A DNA stretch of 64,000 bases from Palaemon carinicauda (taxonomy: Eukaryota; Arthropoda; Malacostraca; Decapoda; Palaemonidae), in the NCBI RefSeq assembly GCF_036898095.1, contig NC_090768.1, forward strand, positions 46,177,951 through 46,241,950. Reading direction: 5' to 3'. A program made the translations under genes and the position numbers. The notes under the pieces were generated by a model. The model ran no database searches, was not told the DNA's origin, and worked only from the letters and a program-made list of their open reading frames with translations. Within the stretch, counting starts at the first letter, position 1; every line of letters begins with the position of its first letter. Below, one piece after another: positions 39,922-51,948 of the stretch.

Positions 39922-40484
39922 GGCAAAATGTAAAAATATTAACGGGTCTATTTATAAAACTTTACCATTGATTTACTTTACATATAAAACCAATTTCAGT
40001 CTTTCGACCACAATTCCTAAATTTTTGTGGAGACACCTATTGATTTTATCTATACCATAAATAGAACATTTATTTAGATTTTATTGCCATTTCTTACTTA
40101 TTTTATGGCAGTATTGATTATGGCGTATTAGAAAAACTATATATAAGTGTAAGCCCCATGGTTTAGCCTGAGTTCAGGAATGCATAGATGAATTCCTTTA
40201 CACGTTCTTTCGTGAGCATAAATAATTACATTTATATTTCATACACCATTTGAAAGGCCATTTTTGTACTTTCACATGCTATACGGAATTATTTAACAAT
40301 ATGAACATTTTTCCATAAAAATATATATCGTACAATTTCTTAGACTAAGGGAAAAAAACTTTTCATAATCAAATGACTATATGTCAAATTTTTTTCAAGA
40401 ATGCATATGTTTTATTTGGGAACTCTATTCATCTTTCTAATTCTAACTTCAGTTTTTTTCTACCCTTATTCTTTAGTTAAGTAT

Positions 40485-40585
<101 letters not shown>

Positions 40586-40721
40586 CTGATATACAAATTA
40601 AAGTTAGAAATCAAATCCTATGATGAATAAATATTTAAATTTTATCAAGTAAGCCTGTGCTTAGTAAAATCATTAAAATCTTTAAAAACTAAAATACAAT
40701 ACTCAGATTTGTGGGATTAAC

Positions 40722-41350
40722 CCGTTAGCGATCCTTCATGTCTTTTGACTGGAAAGTGTTTTCTCTTCTGCTGTAATTGAGGTCCTCTTAGCCATCTTCC
40801 AGTACAGACTGGTCTCGTAAAAGTTGAACACTTGCTGTAGCATGGAAGATTCGGGATTCATGAACCTTATAAAGTCGGAAACAAATGCATATGCTGATTC
40901 GACATCAGAGCCTGCTGTCCCATGTTGTAAAAAAATATAGCAGCCTGTTCTCTTCAAGTTTTCAATCCAGCCTCCGCTCACGTTGAATGTTCCTTTTTCT
41001 TGGTCTGTTGACATACTTGGCTCCTTTTTAACAAGCTCAGCATACGAAAACTTTGCTTTTTCACAAAACGTTCTCGGTTATCATATCTCCTGCAAACTAC
41101 TCCTCAATGATCCAAATAAGAAGAGAGTTCTCCACATTATCTGGAACACGTTGCTGCTGTTTCGTAAATGTAATCAGCCCTTTTGTGGTATCAATTGCTT
41201 AGATTTCTTCTTCAGAATTGTACTAATCATCGATATTGTACGATTGTATATTTTTGCTGGGGCTGCCACACAATCATACTTCTTGATAATATATTTTTTT
41301 TCACTTCTATAGTTATCTTCTTACCTTTATTTCTTCATCATCTTGGGGTT
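40722..41350 (-). mobile_element. Tigger/pogo-type transposase, N-terminal part
   Basis: Minus strand, in order: KITIEVKKNIL (near 41300, helix-turn-helix start), YDCVAAPAKIYNRTISMISTILKKK (41276-41200, first DNA-binding domain), then CEKAKFSYAELVKKEPSMST (41070-41010, CENP-B-like second domain), GGWIENLKRTGC, SDVESAYAFVSDFIRFMNPE and LQQVFNFYETSLYWKMAKRT (40837-40780). In this family the last block has an NADET-like motif whose Asp is the first catalytic residue; here the codon at 40817-40819 gives Tyr. The block ITAEEKTLSSQK follows and the sequence ends near MKDR at about 40725. A pseudogene of a cut-and-paste transposase. Confidence 0.83.
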
Positions 41351-41780
41351 ATTTTTATATACTTTACTATATACTGTTAACTTGACAAGAACAATAGCGA
41401 TCACAATTCCATGAAGAACACGCAGTCGCAACTTCACAAAAGAACATTGACAAAGACGCTTGCAGAATACAGGTAACTTAGGTGATGCTGATATGAGTCC
41501 GATAGAGTAAAAGAACTGAGGTCTGAGGGGAGGGGTGTTATACACATCCAGTGGCAGATGCTAGCTAGGCAAAACCAAATAGTGTAAAAATCCCGTGACC
41601 AATGCCAGAGTGGCATATGGGTATTGCAGGACTGTTTTATGTGAATCGCATACTAGTCTCCTTAGTACTCCAAAAAGAATATGAATATTGAGGGAAACTA
41701 TACAACCCACATATACCAATTTGCTTGTATTCTGAGTTATAGGTAAACCGAGTTATTGCTACATGTATAGAAATATATAT
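41351..41780. other. Possible 5' end of the Tigger element
   Basis: Short frames only. It should contain the 5' UTR and terminal inverted repeat of the minus-strand Tigger copy, but I could not match a terminal repeat on the far side. Confidence 0.3.
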
Positions 41781-41785
41781 ACATG

Positions 41786-42185
41786 CCTATATATATATAT
41801 ATACATATATATTTATATATATATATATATATATATAGTATACATATATATGTATATATAAATACCTACACATTCATACAGATATATATATATATATATA
41901 GTATACATATATATGTATATATAAATACCTACACATCCATACAGATATATATATATATATATATATAGTATACATATGCATATGTATATATAAACATATA
42001 TATATACATATATGCATATGTATACTATATATATATATATATATAGTATACATATGCATATATGTATATATAAATACCTATACACCCATATATATATATA
42101 TATATATTCATATGTAAAGATGTTTGAATATTTGTACATGAATATATATATACACATGTAATTCATATATATATATATATATATA
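41786..42185. repeat. AT-rich minisatellite with a palindrome
   Basis: Repeats of about 68-75 bases, each with AGTATACATAT, GTATATATAAATACCTA and CAC/CCATACA words separated by TA runs, occur near 41837, 41900, 41967 and 42045. One unit is inverted: arms 41964-41983 and 42010-42029 are exact reverse complements of 20 bases around a 26-base loop. Confidence 0.9.
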
Positions 42186-42189
42186 TAAT

Positions 42190-43585
42190 TATATAAAATG
42201 AATAACTTTTAACCTTACTCTCTTCACTGACGCATAATTCGTAGTCTTTTTTTCTATTCTTCAGTTTATATGAGACACGTAATGTTATTGTCAAATTGAT
42301 TTAAACTGGCTGTTTCGTAGAGAGAATCTGATCAGTAATCCTATACCCCAGACCAATCCCTTCCAATCTTTTTCACCCTAAAGTGGTCTTACAAAAAGTC
42401 CCGTGCCAATGCAACCACGTGTGAAAGAGCGTAGCCATTAAACAGCACCAACCCCCTCCCCCCCGGGTCCAGATATACCTAGACCGTGACCCCTTCCAGG
42501 GACACTTCACCTCCGTCCCTGCTTCCTTTCTTGCATACCAGTCTGACCTCTTTTACCATTAAATTCTTACTTCAACAGCAGGTTTTTCCCCACTTGCATT
42601 TGGATGTTCAATGGCCATAACCAAGAAAAAGTTTTCTCTGCTAGCAAATATTCACTAATGAATTCGTAATCTTACGAGTTTGCAAGTAGAGTAAATAAGG
42701 AAACAAAATACCTCATCTCGAGTAGAAGGACTAAAGTAAAATTATTGCCTATTACTGCACGAATATGAGTCTATAAATGTGAGCAAATGACATAATCAAT
42801 TGCACTCGGGCACTTTAAGTAAATGGAAGTGGATAAAAAAAAGTGTTTTGAAGATTTTGGGTCCATTGCAACATATACATTAATTCGGCAGGAGTTTCAT
42901 GGATAAAGAGTACAGCAAAATATACAAAGATTTGGGGTTCTGTATGAGCAAGTATGCGGGCAAATATGATTACCGATTTACTTCAGGAAAATGCTTAGAG
43001 AAAAAAGTTCTAACACTTAGGCATATGGTGAAACGAAAACTATAGTATATGTGGACAAGAATGGCTAGGAAAATGTGATTGTGTTTGATTAAGGTGAAGG
43101 AAGAGTTGAGAAGGGGTAGTGGTCCTAGAATAAAGAGAGAATCAGGGGGTGGCTGAAAATATATAAGTACGTTAATTCAAGGGCTGTATGAATAAGGCCA
43201 TGTATGCTGAAGGACACTTTTGGTAAAAATTATACTTGATGTAGGCATAAAAAACAAGTAACAATGAAGGTCTTTCCTGAAGACAGAATCTGAACCTGGC
43301 CGGGGTAAGATAATATGGTGTTTGCACTGGCTGATTTGAATGAATAAGTAGGTGACAGAGATGATGGTGGAGCTCTTGATAGGTGTGGAGGTACTGGAGT
43401 AAACAAAAATTAAGTGTCTTGAGGGGAAATGAAAGAAAAAAAAAAAGTCTCTAAAAATTCGATTCTTACAGATATTTTTTCCTTTAAAAATAAAAGAATT
43501 CACAATCTAAATTTTCCTATCTCCAAAGTATAGCAAAATACGGCTGATCTGAGATTTTGAATGTGTACAGATGTGAAGCAAATTT
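42190..43585. other. Unassigned; purine-rich top strand from 42.8 kb
   Basis: Includes a C-rich stretch (42447-42470) and, from about 42820, long purine-rich plus-strand sequence as in decayed LINE coding DNA. No RT or other motif could be read. Confidence 0.3.
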
Positions 43586-43591
43586 GTAAAG

Positions 43592-43593
43592 TA

Positions 43594-43625
<32 letters not shown>

Positions 43626-43648
43626 ATATATATATATGTATATATATG

Positions 43649-43679
<31 letters not shown>

Positions 43680-43698
43680 GTATATATATGTGTATATA

Positions 43699-43756
<58 letters not shown>
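43592..43756. repeat. (TA)n microsatellite with GTATATATA breaks
   Basis: TA repeats interrupted by TGTATG and GTGTAT words. Confidence 0.95.
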
Positions 43757-43765
<9 letters not shown>

Positions 43766-44088
43766 TGATTTGTTAAAGTGCGCAAGCTGGATGTTTTGGC
43801 TCTTGATGGGAAATAAGTGAAAAGACAGTTTGTGCACAAATGGAAAGGAAAAAATGTGTTAGTGTATCGAAAGGTTTGGCGAAAACATAAGGTAACGCTG
43901 ATGTTAGGGGGAATCTGAGGACAATTGAAGGGCATAATTGCGTGTTCAAGAACCATGTAGGTAAGACTAAATCAAAACTAAAATTAGTGTAATAAGCATA
44001 TGTCAATGTTCGATCATTAAATGAACGTTTTCATCCGTACTTGGACGGGTGACACCATTAAAAGTTAGATCTCATTGACAAATATACA
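43757..44088. other. No recognisable feature
   Basis: Non-repetitive sequence with no motif in frames on the minus strand (for example 43773-44006). Confidence 0.35.
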
Positions 44089-44089
44089 G

Positions 44090-44152
<63 letters not shown>
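44089..44152. repeat. (TA)n-(GA)n compound microsatellite
   Basis: TA repeats pass into GA repeats at 44115 without a spacer. Confidence 0.98.
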
Positions 44153-44155
<3 letters not shown>

Positions 44156-45714
44156 TGCACTTATGAATTACAGGATTAGTCTAAATTAATGAACAGGAAA
44201 TTCTACATGTTTAAAGAAAAAAAAATACCTAATTAGTGATTTGAAAAATTCTCTCGTGATTTTATATTTTTCTGGTTGTTGCTAATCGCAGTAAGAGAAA
44301 ATCGGAACGCATCAAACTAGACAAGTATTGTTTAACTGTTACGTTATCGTAGACAAGGACCAACCCACAATTTCCTACACGTGTGAATCATTTATACACA
44401 AAGATAATAGGGTAATAAAACCCAAAGAGAGTAAAATATTGCATTTTAGTGGTTTTCAGGAAAAAAAAAAAGACCATTGGTATAAAACCAAGAATACTAA
44501 GCACCTTTTATTCTAAAAATCATAAGTGAAAATCCGAATGAACATCAAGTGAAAAGATGGAAATAGTTCTGTAAGACTGTTCTCTTTAGTTGCAAGGTTG
44601 TTTGGCTGTAGATTCATATTGAGACATGCAAGGAATGGTCATTTGCCGCCAAGCAGCCCGTAAACACTCAATCGGATATCAATTCTTATGCAAAATATAT
44701 AAATTTCAAATATATTTTAATAATATAAAACTATATCAATATATACAGATATGTCATATACAAAACCAAATTAACGAAACCCAAATGACAGCAGTGTAAG
44801 AATTAGATGGTTAGCGATACGTTACCCTTGGATCCGACATCAAACATTGAATTAAAAGTTAGATTTAGGCGACCAGTGCCCTAATAGTAAATAGGTAAGA
44901 GAGAGTGATTAAGTCGGTCACTGGAGGGCTGCTTTGGTAGTTAATTGTCGGAGTAATCTCTAATTCCAATCAAATATTTTTTAAAAGAAGAGAACAATCT
45001 GCTAATTTCTCTCCTATTGGAGGTCAAACGCCAAATCAAAAAAATCAAATGGCCCATAAATGGATCAAAGAGTTTCCCTTGAAAATATTCTTTTTGAAAA
45101 CGATGGCAATCTGTAGTTATTGTTAGCATATGAAGAGGGGGTTTATCTATGAAGACCTGCATTCGAATACAAAACAAGAGATCAAATTCCACTGGAATAA
45201 AAATAGTCGATGAATACAGTATACAGAATCCTCTATTGCTCGCTTCGAACGTCATACCATTCCGTGTTACTAGTCAGTAAACACCAACGAGAATGTCTTC
45301 ATAATCAAAAGTTATATCAAAGTAAGCTGAATAAACGGTATTATATCTAGTGTTATATCACAGCAAAAATACTTACTATAGAAATTCCTAAATTTGTTAA
45401 GACTCGAAAAAATTCGTAAATGAAAATATTAATGCATGTCATTGGAGTTATTATCTTAGGTAATGAAAAATGTGGAATGAGATCCTTTAAAAGATTCCCT
45501 GTATATCATAAAGAGCTGCAATGAGTCTAAAAAGAATTAGCACCAAATAATAAATGTAAGAGTTTTTATTAAAATTATTTGGTCTTGTGCATGGAAAATA
45601 GTGAATAGTTTAGGGTAGGCTATGACAAAACTAAATGGATAAAAGAGAGGAATCGAAAATGGCTGGAATATACGGTATGATGATGGATATGCAATGCAGG
45701 AATTAGGTAGAGAG
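44153..45714. other. No recognisable feature
   Basis: AT-rich. A 104-codon minus frame at 44941-45255 shows no motif. It is among the longer non-repeat frames of the window but its composition does not differ from the flanks. Confidence 0.35.
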
Positions 45715-45806
45715 AATGGATGTATGAAAGACGTAAATAGCACAGAATATGGAAAAAGGTAGTACCATCATATATAATAGTCTCAAAATGATAGTAGGCC
45801 AAACAT

Positions 45807-45808
<2 letters not shown>
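45715..45808 (+). repeat. AGAATATG repeat, copy 1
   Basis: GAATGGATGTATGAAAG, then CACAGAATATGG, TACCATCATATA, and AAATGATAGT just before a (TA)n array. Same order of words as at 46366-46482 and 47485-47602. Confidence 0.7.
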
Positions 45809-45874
<66 letters not shown>

Positions 45875-46279
45875 TATACATACATAAAAAACATATACAT
45901 ACATACATATATATACATACATATATATGTATACATATATATACACATACATATACATATACACATATATAAATAAATATATCATACATACATACTATAT
46001 ACATATACATATATATAAATAAATATATATATATATATATATATATATGCATACATACATACATATATGCATACATACATATATAAATATATATATACAT
46101 ATATATACATACATACAAACATATACATACATACATACATATATATGTATACATATATATAAACATACATATACATATGCACATATATATAAATAAATAT
46201 ATGTATACATACATACTGTATACATATACATATAAATATATATATATACATATATGTATACATGCATACATATATGCAT

Positions 46280-46365
<86 letters not shown>
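45809..46365. repeat. Long TA/CATA array with an internal duplication
   Basis: Pure TA, TATG/CATA and CA runs. The segment starting at about 45868 (ACATATATATACATACATAA to AAATAAATATAT near 46030) recurs starting at about 46096 in the same order, an offset of about 228 bases. Ends with CA repeats (46279-46303) and pure TA to 46366. Confidence 0.9.
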
Positions 46366-46369
<4 letters not shown>

Positions 46370-46476
46370 ACGGATGTGTATAGGATATGCAGCTGTATGT
46401 GATTAGCCCAGAATATGGGGAAAATCATTACCATCATACATTGTAAATAAAGTTCCTAAGTGATAGTGGCTGATAA

Positions 46477-46482
<6 letters not shown>
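46366..46482 (+). repeat. AGAATATG repeat, copy 2
   Basis: GGACGGATGTGTATAGG, AGCCCAGAATATGGGG, ATTACCATCATACATTGTAA and AAGTGATAGTGG, then (TA)n from about 46480. Confidence 0.75.

Positions 46483-46549
<67 letters not shown>
46480..46549. repeat. (TA)n microsatellite
   Basis: TA repeats with one ATAA break near 46526. Confidence 0.97.
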
Positions 46550-46550
<1 letters not shown>

Positions 46551-46552
46551 TA

Positions 46553-47400
46553 ATTACTACTAGCCAAGATATAACACTGGTTGGAAAAGCAGTATGCTAC
46601 AAGCCCAAAGGCTCCACAAGGAAAAGTAACGCCGTGAGGAAAGGATATAAGAAAATAGCAAATATAGTACATTAAGTAGTGAATAAAATATATAACACGT
46701 TTTAAGATGAGTAACAACGTTTAAAAAGACCTGTCCTATACAAGCTATAACACGGGACTTAAGTCCACCTACTCAACAAAATAGCATTTACAAAAACTTT
46801 CAAGTTCTGAATTTCTACTGATTCAACTACCTGATTAGGAAGATCGTTCCACAATCTGGTCACAGCTGTAATAAATATTCTAAAATACAGTGTAGTATTG
46901 TATTTTCTGAAGTAGGCATTACTTAGAAGAATTAACTGCATACTTTGTACTGCGTACAGGATGGTACCGTCTAGGAAGATCAAAGTGCTATGTATTATCT
47001 GAATTAAGAAAAATATTTATATCCAGCGATTAATATCAGGAACAGGATTAAAAGATTTAATACCCCACTAGTTTCTTTCCAACAAATTAAAATTAAAGTC
47101 AGCAGCTTAAGACCATATAGGCGGACAATACTCGAAACAAGATAAAATGAATTATAACTGATCACCGAAAATCTTAAAAAGACATTCTCAATAAGCCAAT
47201 TTTTTTGTGCACTTGAAGAAAGAGAGACCAAATGTGTTTTTCAAAAGTGAATCTGAAACCATGAATTACACATAGAATTTTAAATGAGTTATATATAGTT
47301 AAAAGAGTCATCATCAAAGTGTGGAGTTTTGTTAGATTTCAATTTCATATCCCATAATTTAAACAATGCATAATTTTAGCTAGACCTCTAGTAAGGTCTG
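46553..47400 (-). mobile_element. LINE-C copy: C-terminal RT end and 3' UTR
   Basis: Minus strand. From the 5' side: a block corresponding to the LNFKPNKT-like and LSIDNxSLNL region (47345-47250), SLSSSAQKNWLIENVFLRF (47231-47170), then LICWKETSGVLNLLILFLI (about 47090-47040, equivalent to the SIKFLIPD stretch in the 25.9-kb copy but in another frame), then open 46983-46759 with TAVTRLWNDLPNQVVESVEI (WNDLPNQ at 46831-46851) and a stop. The 3' UTR ends in a degraded GCTTTTCCAACCAGTG word near 46575-46590. No (TAA)n remains; a (TA)n array abuts instead. Frameshifts make it a pseudogene. Family call: CR1/Jockey-like, not resolved further. Confidence 0.83.
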
Positions 47401-47410
47401 TATATATACA

Positions 47411-47477
<67 letters not shown>
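47401..47477. repeat. (TA)n microsatellite
   Basis: TA repeats with a CAG break near 47411. Confidence 0.98.
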
Positions 47478-47480
<3 letters not shown>

Positions 47481-47484
47481 AATT

Positions 47485-47598
47485 GGGAAACAAATGGGTG
47501 GATAGTGTGTATGGAAAACGCGAAAAGCCCAGAATATGAATAAAGATAGCATCATTATATATTGTGAATGTACTTTTAAAGTGATACCACCTAATATA

Positions 47599-47602
<4 letters not shown>
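47485..47602 (+). repeat. AGAATATG repeat, copy 3
   Basis: GGGTGGATAGTGTGTATGG, AAGCCCAGAATATGAATAAA, GCATCATTATATATTGTGAA and AAGTGATACCACC, then a (TG)n-(TA)n array. Confidence 0.75.

Positions 47603-47671
<69 letters not shown>
47600..47671. repeat. (TG)n-(TA)n microsatellite
   Basis: TG repeats to 47614 followed by TA repeats. Confidence 0.98.
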
Positions 47672-47676
<5 letters not shown>

Positions 47677-48041
47677 CCCATTGATCCGTTTGGTCTGTGG
47701 GTTGCTGCTTTGGATGGGTGGTCATCGTCTCCTGCGGATGACTAGGTATATTAGTTATTAAGTCTTTTATATAGTTATATGTGTAATAATTATTTTATGT
47801 GGTTTTATGTTCTTGATTAGTTTGATTTTAGAGCTAAGTGGGCAGTTCTTGGAAGTATATCTTCCTAACTATGTACTTAGGATGATTTTTATTAATTTTA
47901 TTAATTTTACATCATGATAATTGTATATAGGCTGAGGATGACATAAGTTATGTCGAAAGCTACCAAATAAAGATGATGATAGCACCAATGACTATTTTAT
48001 TTCTACTTAAAATTGCGATTCCCAAGAGGAACCCAACTATC

Positions 48042-48045
<4 letters not shown>
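47672..48045. other. Unassigned; short dyad near an AATAAA
   Basis: At 47930-47975 the sequence GCTGAGGATGACATAAGTTA is followed by TGTCGAAAGC and AATAAAG. The dyad GACATAAGTTATGTC is perfect (7-base arms). This arrangement (GAxGATGAC, GTCGAAA, AATAAA) resembles 3' ends of several retroelement groups, including Penelope-like ones. The call is a guess. Confidence 0.3.
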
Positions 48046-48077
<32 letters not shown>

Positions 48078-48168
48078 GCAGAAGAACCACAGGGAAAATT
48101 AAAATACGAAATATAAGATTAAGTCCTGACTAGTTTCGTGATACTTCTTCAGAGGACTGTGATTTTTA

Positions 48169-48253
<85 letters not shown>

Positions 48254-48256
48254 GCA
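48046..48256. repeat. (TA)n arrays around an 86-base insert with TACGCA repeats
   Basis: TA repeats (48046-48075), a unique 86-base segment (48081-48166) and TA repeats (48173-48250). TACGCA occurs at 48075-48080, 48167-48172 and 48251-48256. The insert, on the minus strand, contains CTCTGAAGAAGTATCACGAA and ACTAGTCAGGAC, a word set typical of repeat 3' ends. Confidence 0.75.
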
Positions 48257-51200
48257 TCCTTAGTAGTAAAAATATTATTAGAGTGTCCTTATTTCTTATA
48301 TGGCAATAATTTAAAAGTGCAAGTGAACGTGTATACTGTATGCATCACCTAATTCAAATGAAGGACACATTGCATATAATTTCCAAGGTAAATATTTGAC
48401 TGTATGAAATTGAAGTGTTGTCACAAAACTATCATCATTAACACTATGTTAACAGACTTCCCAATCGTTGATGGATAGAGATCGATTAGAAGTACAACAA
48501 ACTTAATTCTACAGAAATACATTATATTGAGCAGAGTCGAAATAAAGTAATTTACTATACCTATCATCTTTCCCATCCTACACCCTTTGCCCATGAGTCT
48601 GTCGCCAGAAGAGCTTAGCCCTTTAATTCCCATCAAGTTCTTGGCCTTTGCCTTGATTCCAGCAGGTACTGGCACTATCTACAGCTGGATGAAAATGGGA
48701 GACATTCTTTTATACATATACATCCAGTATCATTGTGTCTAAATGATAGTATTTTCTTACAAAATTCTCAAAAGCATCCAATTCCTATACTTCAGACCAA
48801 TCAACAACTTTATCTCAACCAGACAACTTAGTAAACTTTCAAGTGCTGCTCACTGTCATTCAAAGTATAACTACCTACTTCCCTGTGTCTACTACTTCTG
48901 AATACCCCTTTTAACTAAGATAATAATCAACTATAATGCAATGGGAAGGTTCCATCCGATACAGCCTTTTATCATCTGCCATCTTCAGCAAAGTTTAGAT
49001 ACTTGGTGATCGGATATGAATCTAGCAATACGAAATTTGGTTCAATTATCAACGAGAAAAATAAAAGTTGGCCAACTCCAATACAAGATAATACTTCAGT
49101 TATGCTAATTTACAGACACCACAAAAAGGCCTTATAAATGTTATAGCTTCTGATGAATAAAAAAAAAAAAAAAAGTAAATCAACATCCCGTCGTAGAATA
49201 AAGAAAAGATATTTTATGCCAAAGGGAATATTACTAAAAGAAAACTTTTGTAACTAGAAGTTGGATAATCTAATTTCATCAGTAACTATCCCAAGTTTAT
49301 AAAACAATAAATACGAAAAACCACCGCAACCAATGAAAACCTTGAACTTTTCTGTCAGACAATCCGCAAATCTTCATATTTCAGACAATTTTTCATGGTG
49401 TAACTAACACAAAAATGTAATCCATACAAAAAATATTGTTACATAAAAAGACGGTTTCTATAATTTCAGAAAAGGCGGTAGTGAGAATGTTTTACGCGTA
49501 ACTTGTCACTATTAAGAGATTTGGACCAATACAAATGGATGTCACTAGGATAAAAAGCGGATTTCAACATTAGGTTTGCATGCGAAGAAGGTAAAATCGA
49601 GAAGCCGGGTCAAAAGTAGTTCTTATCACATCGCAATAAAGATTATTGATGGAAATGGATGAAAGAAGCGAAAACATTCTTAATTTGTTCATGATAAAGC
49701 GAGAATGAAAATTGTTCCTCGAATATTTCAAATGTAGACTGACAAGACTACACTGATAGAAAAAAAAAAGGGGGAGAATTTGGCATTTGATGCCGTGAAG
49801 AACGGTAAGCATAATATAAGAAATCAGGGGTAATATCTTATAAGGGCCAACCACAGATCTCTGATGATGGACGACGACAGAGCTACAAACAAAAATAAAT
49901 ATATAAGAATATTCATTTACATGATGTAATGTTGCGGTCAATTGAAGATATCTTCTGTAAATCGAAGCAAATCAGTTCTAAGTCTAGCTTAGATTTATGG
50001 TCACATTAAGGTAAAATATGGCATAATTTTATTATTAAAGACATTGAAATCCAAATTCCTTCATTATAAAAACCCCATAGTTGGAGTTTCATTTAAGAAA
50101 AAAGGGTGAAATTAACGTAAAATCAAAGAAGTCATTAAGTTAATTAAATGCAATTTTTTTATTTTCAAAAATAATATATACAATCAAAACAAACACATTT
50201 TTATACCCATCTTCTCATTATTATTTTTTATTGCTATTCTAATATCTAAAATGTCACCCACGCTCCCGGTAATTGCCTTACCCTCACAGCTTCTGGCAAT
50301 ATGACCTTTATATTTATATATGTACAGTATATGGCGTGTCCCTTGACTCTGCTAACCATGAACTACCTCTAAATACTTCTATCATTATTGCAACTATTAT
50401 CAATATTATCAATAATAGTAATGTCATTAGCATTATTCGTAGTTTTTTTCTATGAAGATCAAAAATATGTAAGAATATTACTGAGGACAATAGCAACCAA
50501 TCACGTCCCTAAAAAACCTGTTCCAATAATTATGATGAAAGATACATCTTCCTTGCATGAATAAATTCGATTCCCCAGTAGAATAAATCAAGACGAAATC
50601 AAGACAAGGAAATCATAAAGCGGATATACGATATAATCCGTATTATAACCCATCTCTTTGGGGCGATGAAATTACTTCTTTGAAAACTATCACTCGTCTT
50701 TTCTTTTGAATTTACTTTATGCAGGAAAATCAATTTATATCCTTTACATGTTTTCTCTAATGCAAATTTTGGAAGATAGGACGAACAAAACTGGACGTCC
50801 TTCTACATTGTTTTCTACCCTTTATTAAAATTTCAGGAAGGTAAAACAAGCAGCTGGCATAACACTTTACATATTTTGGATTATATAAGTCTATTTTAAG
50901 CAGATTTGTATAACTTTAAACCGATCCTACTGGATCCTACTGGATCCTAATTTGAAATAAAGGCATAACCAAGTTTATATCCTTTCAATTTCGTCCTCCT
51001 CCCCCACTGCATCAATTAATAGAATAAGGATTAACATTAAACCCTTCTAAACTATTTGTGATCTTTTACTCATACTTCAAAAGAAAAAATGGAAAAAAAA
51101 ATACACCTCCGTCATCATCATTTTAGATCCTGAAAACTCAAGTAGTCCATCATTAATCAACAATAACATTCTATGCTTTCCTTTCCTCTTTTTATTATGG

Positions 51201-51635
51201 AAGGGTAGTGATTAATAGGGCTATATGAATAGAATTACACTTTTTTCTCAAGTGTGTTTTTTTTTTTTAATATACTAATACATGACGTGACTTCCAACTT
51301 CTTTTAAACTCTCTTGAGTCTCAGTTAGTAAAACCGATACACACCATGCCCCATCCTATACTGATTTGGATAGTTTAATTCAAAATTTGGGAATATTATG
51401 AAACTGACACCTACACCGTTTTTCATCTTAATTAGTAAGACCAGATTATACTTCCTCCTACGCCAGCTTGGATTATGTAAGTTTACACTTGGAGGACAAT
51501 ACAAAAGACTGCACCTCCTACACGATTTTCGGACTAATAGGCGAAATATGGTGACAGGGTATCTTTTGGTAATTTTTCTTTTACCTTTGTGTCTATTCCA
51601 GAAGCAAATTTCAAGCAACTTCGCACTTTCTCCAC
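48257..51635. other. Mostly featureless 3.4 kb
   Basis: AT-rich with homopolymer runs (A15 near 49159) and frames of up to 123 codons (49570-49941, minus) that carry no motif. A weak exon candidate at 48561-48678 is listed separately. The direct repeat GATCCTACTG near 50923-50945 is the only local duplication noticed. Confidence 0.35.
48561..48678 (-). other. Weak exon candidate
   Basis: Minus strand: a pyrimidine-rich stretch (TTTCATCCAGCTGTAG) ends in AG, followed by 118 bases open in one frame, then GTATAG as a possible donor. The peptide would read IVPVPAGIKAKAKNLMGIKG then LSSSGDRLMGKGCRMGKMI, Lys/Gly-rich and unlike the repeat-derived frames. No family is recognised and no neighbouring exon was found, so this may be chance. 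Confidence 0.15.

Positions 51636-51640
<5 letters not shown>

Positions 51641-51710
<70 letters not shown>
51641..51710. repeat. (TC)n microsatellite
   Basis: Seventy bases of pure TC. Confidence 0.99.
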
Positions 51711-51712
<2 letters not shown>

Positions 51713-51777
51713 TAATAATAATCAGAGACACAATATGGATGTATAAATTCCTGCTTCTCCTTCTATATCATCTTGAA

Positions 51778-51948
51778 AGTTTTTATAATTTACATAGGAG
51801 ATATTTACTTTAATGTTACCATTCCTGAAATATTTTATTTTCCCTTGTTTCCTTTCCTCTCTGGGCTATTTTCCTTTTTGGGGCCCCTGGGCTTATAGCA
51901 TCCTGCTTTTCCAACTAGGGTTGTAGCTTGGAAATTGATAATAATAAC

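Noticed and set aside
40983..41312. 109-codon plus-strand open frame
   Set aside because: Antisense of the Tigger transposase N-terminus, which gives ordered domain blocks on the minus strand.
49570..49941. 123-codon minus-strand open frame
   Set aside because: No motif, no signal of coding composition, no exon structure.
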